Assembly: GCA_034005175.1 (NCBI GenBank)
Contig: JAVEVF010000071.1
Span: forward strand, 1-9,746
Length of the DNA: 9,746 nucleotides
Source of the DNA: JAVEVF01 sp034005175
Lineage (GTDB): Bacteria; Actinomycetota; Coriobacteriia; Anaerosomatales; SLCP01
Direction of reading: 5' to 3'
Under the pieces are notes generated by a model. That model made no database searches. It was not told where the DNA came from and worked only from the letters and a program-made list of their open reading frames with translations. Positions 6,322 through 9,746 of the stretch are shown here, piece by piece (the stretch's first letter is position 1; each line of letters opens with the position of its first letter). The translations under genes were made by a program, and so were the position numbers.

Positions 6322-7884
6322 ATGAAAGACACATCGTTCTATCTCACCACGCCCATCTACTACGTGAACTCCGTGCCTCATCTTGGCACGGCATACACGA
6401 CCATCGCAGCTGATGCGCTTGCGCGCTATCGGCGGATGACCGGGTATGATGTGCACTTCCTCACTGGGCTCGATGAGCATGGTCAGAAAGTGGCACAGGC
6501 CGCCGAGGAGGCAGGGGTCACTCCACAGGAGTGGGTGGATTCTATCGCGCCTTCCTTCCTCGATGCGTGGAAGATGCTGGCGGTGACCAACGATGACTTC
6601 GTGAGGACTACCGAAGACCGCCACAAACGAGGCGTTCAGGCGTTTTGGACCGAGCTTCACGATCGCGGCTACCTCTACCAGGGGCACTACGAAGGCTGGT
6701 ATTGCGTGCCGTGCGAGACTTACTACGCACAAGACCAGATCGTCTCGAACGAATGCCCTTCCTGCGGTCGCGAGGTCACCTTCATCAAGGAGGACAACTG
6801 GTTCTTCAAGCTCTCGGAGTTTGGGGACCGGCTCCTCGAACTGTATGAGACGCGAGCTGCCGAGGGGCGCCCGTTCATCCGGCCCGAGACGCGCGCGAAC
6901 GAGGTCATCTCCTTTGTGAGAAGCGGGCTTAAGGATCTTTCCATTTCACGCACCACTTTCACATGGGGCGTGCCCCTGCCTTTTGGTGAGGGCCACGTCA
7001 CGTACGTGTGGATCGATGCGCTCCTCAACTACATCACAGCCGTTGGCTACGGTGATCCTGACAAGGTCGCCGAGTTCGAGTATCGCTGGCCTGCACAGCT
7101 GCACTTCGTGGGCAAGGACATCATCCGTTTCCACTGTGTCATATGGCCTGCGATGCTCCTGGCGGCAGGACTCGAGGTGCCTGACTGCGTGTACGCGCAC
7201 GGGTTCCTACTCACCAAGGGCGAGAAGATGAGTAAGTCGAAGGGCAACGCCCAGACGCCAGCCTCACTTGTCGAGCGGTTTGGCGTGGATGCATATCGCT
7301 ACTACTTCCTGCGCGATGTGAGGTTTGGCGAGGACGGCTCTATCTCGATGGAGTCCATGGTGCAGCGCTATAACGGTGACCTTGCCAATGACTGGGGCAA
7401 TCTGTGCTCGCGGCTGTTCAACATGACCGAGAAATACCTAGGTGGTGTTGTGCCTGAGCTGCCGCAGGGAGTCGCTACCGAGGCGGATGACGATATGCGG
7501 GCCATCGCGCAAGCGCTTCCCGTGCGCTATGAGGTCGCCATGGCCCAGCTTGATTACGGTGCGGCGCTTGAGGCCGCCTGGGACCTCATCAAGTACGTGA
7601 ACGGCTACCTGGAGAACACGGCTCCCTGGAATCTTGCGAAGGCCGAGGAGACTCGCGACCGGCTTGAAGCCGTGCTCTTCAACGCTCTTGAGGCGGTGCG
7701 TATCTCGGCGCTGTTCTGCGCGCCCGTGATGCCTTTGACGAGTGCGGAGGTCTGGAGTCGCCTCGGGCTTGGAGACATCCACGCCGTGACTGACATGGCA
7801 GTGGCAGCGGTATGGGGGCAGCTGCCTCCTGGGAACCAGGTAACGAAGGGCGAGCCGCTCTTTCCGCGAATCTACGAGGACTAG
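6322..7884 (+). CDS. metG: Methionyl-tRNA synthetase, short form
   Basis: MetRS charges initiator and elongator tRNA-Met with methionine using ATP in the cytoplasm. The 520-residue product shows a class I Rossmann fold: YLTTPIYYVNSVPHLGTAYT (7-26), where HLGT (20-23) is the HIGH motif. It continues with FLTGLDEHGQK (46-56) and a single zinc knuckle (C128-x2-C131 and C145-x2-C148). FVGKDIIRFHCVIWPA follows near 262-277, and the KMSKS loop is at 302-306 (EKMSKSKGN). The helical anticodon-binding domain (about 345-500) includes NDWGNLCSRLFNMTEKY. The protein ends at 520 and lacks the C-terminal tRNA-binding/dimerisation domain of the about 660-residue Bacillus and E. coli enzymes, as in the short actinobacterial forms. 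ATG 6322 was chosen because the family N-terminus begins just here and GGAG (6308-6311) precedes it; an in-frame GTG at 6271 would add 17 unlike residues. It is read away from abrB and leads into tatD. Confidence 0.97.
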   Translation: MKDTSFYLTTPIYYVNSVPHLGTAYTTIAADALARYRRMTGYDVHFLTGLDEHGQKVAQAAEEAGVTPQEWVDSIAPSFLDAWKMLAVTNDDFVRTTEDRHKRGVQAFWTELHDRGYLYQGHYEGWYCVPCETYYAQDQIVSNECPSCGREVTFIKEDNWFFKLSEFGDRLLELYETRAAEGRPFIRPETRANEVISFVRSGLKDLSISRTTFTWGVPLPFGEGHVTYVWIDALLNYITAVGYGDPDKVAEFEYRWPAQLHFVGKDIIRFHCVIWPAMLLAAGLEVPDCVYAHGFLLTKGEKMSKSKGNAQTPASLVERFGVDAYRYYFLRDVRFGEDGSISMESMVQRYNGDLANDWGNLCSRLFNMTEKYLGGVVPELPQGVATEADDDMRAIAQALPVRYEVAMAQLDYGAALEAAWDLIKYVNGYLENTAPWNLAKAEETRDRLEAVLFNALEAVRISALFCAPVMPLTSAEVWSRLGLGDIHAVTDMAVAAVWGQLPPGNQVTKGEPLFPRIYED

Positions 7885-7911
7885 GTGGCCCTCGCCAACA
7901 AGGGAGGCGAC

Positions 7912-8775
7912 ATGGCTGACGAGCGAAGCGTGCAGCTGCCCGTACTCGGGCGTATTGCTGATACGCATGCGCATCTGGATATGCTGGATGACCCGGTCGC
8001 CGCGCTTGTCAACGCCGCGCAAGCAGGTGTGGCGTTCATCGCCACGGTCGCCGATGTGACCGAGGATGCCGAGCGCACCTTCGACTCTTTGGAGGGGTGG
8101 CGTTCGGCGGCCGCAGATATCCTGGTCGCGGCAGATCCTTATGGTCCGCAGGTGCCCGATGTACGTATCGTAGTGGGAGCGCACCCCCACAACGCATCTG
8201 CGCTTGATGCTTCTGCGGAGGACCGCATACGTGCGCTTGCGCGAGATTCGCGCGTTGCAGCCATCGGAGAGGCCGGCCTGGACTTCCATTACGACAACTC
8301 GCCCCGTGATGACCAACGCCGCGCCTTTTGTGCTTCGCTCGGCATCGCCCACGACCTTGAGCTTCCGGTCGTCGTTCACCTGCGTGAGGCACACGAGGAA
8401 GGCATGGAGATTCTCGCCGAGATGGGCGTGCCTGCGGCTGGTTGCATCATCCACTGCTTCACTGAAGACGCGCCGCTGGCTCTTCGCTTCGTGGAGATGG
8501 GCTGCCACGTGTCGTTCGCGGGGCCTGTCACCTTCAAGAAGGCTGTGTCGATTCGCGAGGCAGCAGCACTTGTGCCTCTCGACCGGTTGCTTGTCGAGAC
8601 TGACAGCCCCTTCCTTGCCCCCGAGCCGTATCGTGGTCGGCGCAACGAGCCAGCGTGGGTGACGCTTACTGCAGCGATGGTGGCCGGTGAGCGCACAGAG
8701 TCTCCCGCAGACGTGGTGAGAGCGTCATACGCCAACGCCATAGCCCTTCTCGGCACGAGGAAGCGTGCGTCGTGA
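7912..8775 (+). CDS. tatD: TatD-family metal-dependent DNase/hydrolase
   Basis: TatD-type TIM-barrel metallohydrolases are cytoplasmic and have 3'-5' exonuclease/DNase activity. The 287-residue product has the metal ligands in order: DTHAHL (17-22), GAHPH (89-93), IGEAGLDFHY (118-127), VVVHLRE (153-159), IIHCFT (179-184) and VETDSPFLAPEPYRGRRNEP (228-247). A loop at about 55-85 (DSLEGWRSAAADILVAADPY) looks longer than in typical TatD, which is near 255-265 residues. The start is ambiguous: GTG 7885 abuts the metG stop (TAG, 7882-7884) with GAGGA at 7876-7880, but ATG 7912 has the stronger AGGGAGG (7901-7907) and better matches the family N-terminus. Following metG is the standard order in Bacillus and many actinobacteria. 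It overlaps the next gene by 4 bp (GTGA), so the two are probably translationally coupled. Confidence 0.95.
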   Translation: MADERSVQLPVLGRIADTHAHLDMLDDPVAALVNAAQAGVAFIATVADVTEDAERTFDSLEGWRSAAADILVAADPYGPQVPDVRIVVGAHPHNASALDASAEDRIRALARDSRVAAIGEAGLDFHYDNSPRDDQRRAFCASLGIAHDLELPVVVHLREAHEEGMEILAEMGVPAAGCIIHCFTEDAPLALRFVEMGCHVSFAGPVTFKKAVSIREAAALVPLDRLLVETDSPFLAPEPYRGRRNEPAWVTLTAAMVAGERTESPADVVRASYANAIALLGTRKRAS

Positions 8776-9389
8776 CCTCGCCGACAATGCCGCGCGTGCT
8801 GTGCATCGCCGGCTCGCCTCGTAGGAGGGGCAACTCCGACCAGCTGCTTGACGCGTGCATGGCTGGTATCCGAGATGCGGGGGGCCAGCCGGACTTGCTC
8901 GTTGCAGCCGCAGCAGGGGTGGCTCCGTGTCGAGGCTGCAACAGCTGTGTGCGCACAGGGTCGTGTGTCATCAGCGACGGCATGGATGATGTGAACGAGC
9001 GCATCGACCTCGCGGATGCGATCGTGATAGCAAGCCCCGTGTTCTTCGCGACGGTGCCGGCGGTGCTAAAGATCATCTACGACCGGTTGCAGCCGTACTG
9101 GGCTCGAACGTACCGCCTCGGCAACCCTCGCCCGCCGAGTCGGCCCGGGGCGTTTCTGCTTGTAGGCGCGGGGGGTGACCCGTACGGGTTCAAGTGCGCG
9201 GCAGACCCCACACGCAGCGCGTTCGCGGTGCTGCGGATCGACTGCATCGCTGAGCTGTGCGTCGAGGGCCCCGATGTGCCGGGGGATATTCTCGCACACC
9301 AGCCGGATCTTGAACGTGCTGCAGCCATAGGCACCCAATTGGTTGTTGCCGCGCGTGTCTCAGGGGCGGACGGCCAGCACGGTCGGTAG
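8772..9389 (+). CDS. Iron-sulfur flavoprotein-like NAD(P)H/FMN reductase (flavodoxin fold)
   Basis: The 205-residue protein has the flavodoxin-like fold of NADPH-dependent FMN reductases. GSPRRRGNS (14-22) binds the FMN phosphate, and ADAIVIASPVFFATVPAVLK (81-100) covers the flavin-facing loop and following helix. Cysteines 53, 56, 59 and 65 (C-x2-C-x2-C-x5-C) match the compact cluster motif of the iron-sulfur flavoprotein (Isf) family, so one [4Fe-4S] cluster plus FMN is expected. Isf family members in anaerobes pass electrons from ferredoxin and reduce O2 or peroxide; the substrate here is unknown. The GTG 8772 start overlaps the tatD stop by 4 bp with GAGGAAG (8757-8763) ahead; an ATG at 8787 is the alternative. 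It interrupts the usual tatD to DUF348-gene junction known from Bacillus. Confidence 0.85.
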   Translation: MTSPTMPRVLCIAGSPRRRGNSDQLLDACMAGIRDAGGQPDLLVAAAAGVAPCRGCNSCVRTGSCVISDGMDDVNERIDLADAIVIASPVFFATVPAVLKIIYDRLQPYWARTYRLGNPRPPSRPGAFLLVGAGGDPYGFKCAADPTRSAFAVLRIDCIAELCVEGPDVPGDILAHQPDLERAAAIGTQLVVAARVSGADGQHGR

Positions 9390-9412
9390 CCAGCCCGTGG
9401 CGACCTGCGTGT

Positions 9413-9442
9413 TTGCCCGCCTCACTACAGCTTGGTTACAAT
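9413..9442 (+). promoter_or_regulatory. Promoter of the DUF348-protein gene
   Basis: TTGCCC (9413-9418) and TACAAT (9437-9442) are spaced by 18 bp, fitting a vegetative sigma-A-type promoter. The predicted transcript would start near 9449-9451 and give a leader of about 40 nt to the ATG at 9491. This separates the cell-wall gene from the metG-tatD-flavoprotein transcript, although read-through is possible since no good terminator is visible. Confidence 0.6.
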
Positions 9443-9490
9443 GGGAGTTCGCTTCTCTTTGACCGGAAGGACCGTCGACGGAAGGTTCTC

Positions 9491-9746
9491 ATGGGAGATG
9501 GGCCGGCTCGTCCGGCACGATTCCTTCGCATCCACTATCTCATCGCAGCTCTCATCCCAGCACTTATCATCGCACTTGGCGTCACTGGATTCGTGTGGGC
9601 ACAGAAGGGTGTCACCCTCGTTGTCGACGGTGACTCCCGCTACATCAAGACTCAGGCCACATCCGTTCGCGACCTGCTTGCAGAGGTCGACGTTGCGGTC
9701 GGACCGGCAGATGTGGTCACGCCTTCGCTTGACGCCCCCGTCCTAG
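9491..9746 (+). CDS. Membrane-anchored DUF348 (YabE/RpfB-type) cell-wall protein, N-terminal part (3' end outside window)
   Basis: Only the first 85 codons are in the window. Residues 1-14 are Arg-rich and polar, then a hydrophobic segment at about 15-37 (YLIAALIPALIIALGVTGFV) is a signal-anchor or signal peptide. From 39 a DUF348 ubiquitin-like domain begins: KGVTLVVDGDSRYIKTQATS then VRDLLAEVDVAVGPADVVTP. In Bacillus YabE and in actinobacterial RpfB, repeated DUF348 domains precede a G5 domain and a peptidoglycan-acting end (3D/SpoIID-like lytic or resuscitation-promoting factor). Which of these this gene carries lies beyond the window, so no gene symbol is given. The ATG at 9491 follows GGAAGG (9480-9485) at 5 nt. 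The order tatD, reductase, DUF348 gene resembles the Bacillus yabD-yabE junction apart from the inserted reductase gene. Another open frame over this stretch (from 9432) is Ser-rich and is a shadow. Confidence 0.9.
   Translation, partial: MGDGPARPARFLRIHYLIAALIPALIIALGVTGFVWAQKGVTLVVDGDSRYIKTQATSVRDLLAEVDVAVGPADVVTPSLDAPVL

Noticed and set aside
7438..8508. Long minus-strand open frame (356 codons) across metG and tatD
   Set aside because: It lies opposite two firmly identified genes, has a His/Arg-rich product with no motif, and arises from GC-rich codon use.
9381..9405. Possible hairpin at the end of the flavoprotein gene (GGTC-GCCA / TGGC-GACC)
   Set aside because: The stem has a 4-nt bulge, overlaps the stop codon, and only a short TTT follows about 6 nt later, so I do not call it a terminator.

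Overview
This is a GC-rich (about 60% or more G+C by eye) bacterial chromosomal window, mostly housekeeping genes with some redox and accessory genes. Gene content and order suggest a Gram-positive, probably anaerobic actinobacterium of the Coriobacteriia/OPB41 kind. That placement is an inference from two things: the rsmI-abrB-metG-tatD-DUF348 order (the arrangement known from Bacillus and Clostridium, but in a GC-rich genome), and the iron-sulfur-rich neighbours (a DUF362 ferredoxin and an iron-sulfur flavoprotein-like protein). No 16S or other phylogenetic marker is present to settle it.

Left part (1-1155, minus strand): the N-terminal 385 codons of a large Ala/Leu-rich helical protein resembling HEAT-repeat-type proteins; its 3' end lies outside the window. 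It diverges from everything to its right across a 234-bp intergenic region that carries a small dyad.

Middle part (1390-5932, plus strand): a tightly packed co-directional run. It holds an ImmA/IrrE-like (DUF955) protein whose HExxH motif is degenerate (HLLAH), a ROK-family sugar kinase, a DUF362 protein with two [4Fe-4S] ferredoxin motifs (4-bp overlap with the kinase), an unrecognised polytopic membrane protein, and rsmI (4-bp overlap with the membrane protein gene). The overlaps imply translational coupling within one operon.

Right part (5936-9746): abrB with a C-terminal zinc ribbon lies on the minus strand, convergent with rsmI (3-bp gap) and divergent from metG. Then come metG (methionyl-tRNA synthetase, short form), tatD, an iron-sulfur flavoprotein-type flavodoxin-fold reductase overlapping tatD by 4 bp, and, after a recognisable promoter, the start of a membrane-anchored DUF348 (YabE/RpfB-type) cell-wall protein cut by the window end.

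I see no RNA genes, CRISPR arrays, insertion sequences or phage genes, and no gene-free stretch longer than 300 bp. The points most worth following are the putative ImmA/IrrE pseudo-protease, the conserved inverted abrB between rsmI and metG with a 15-bp dyad in its intergenic region, and the redox genes inserted among informational genes. I found no clear sign of a wholly new multi-gene system.
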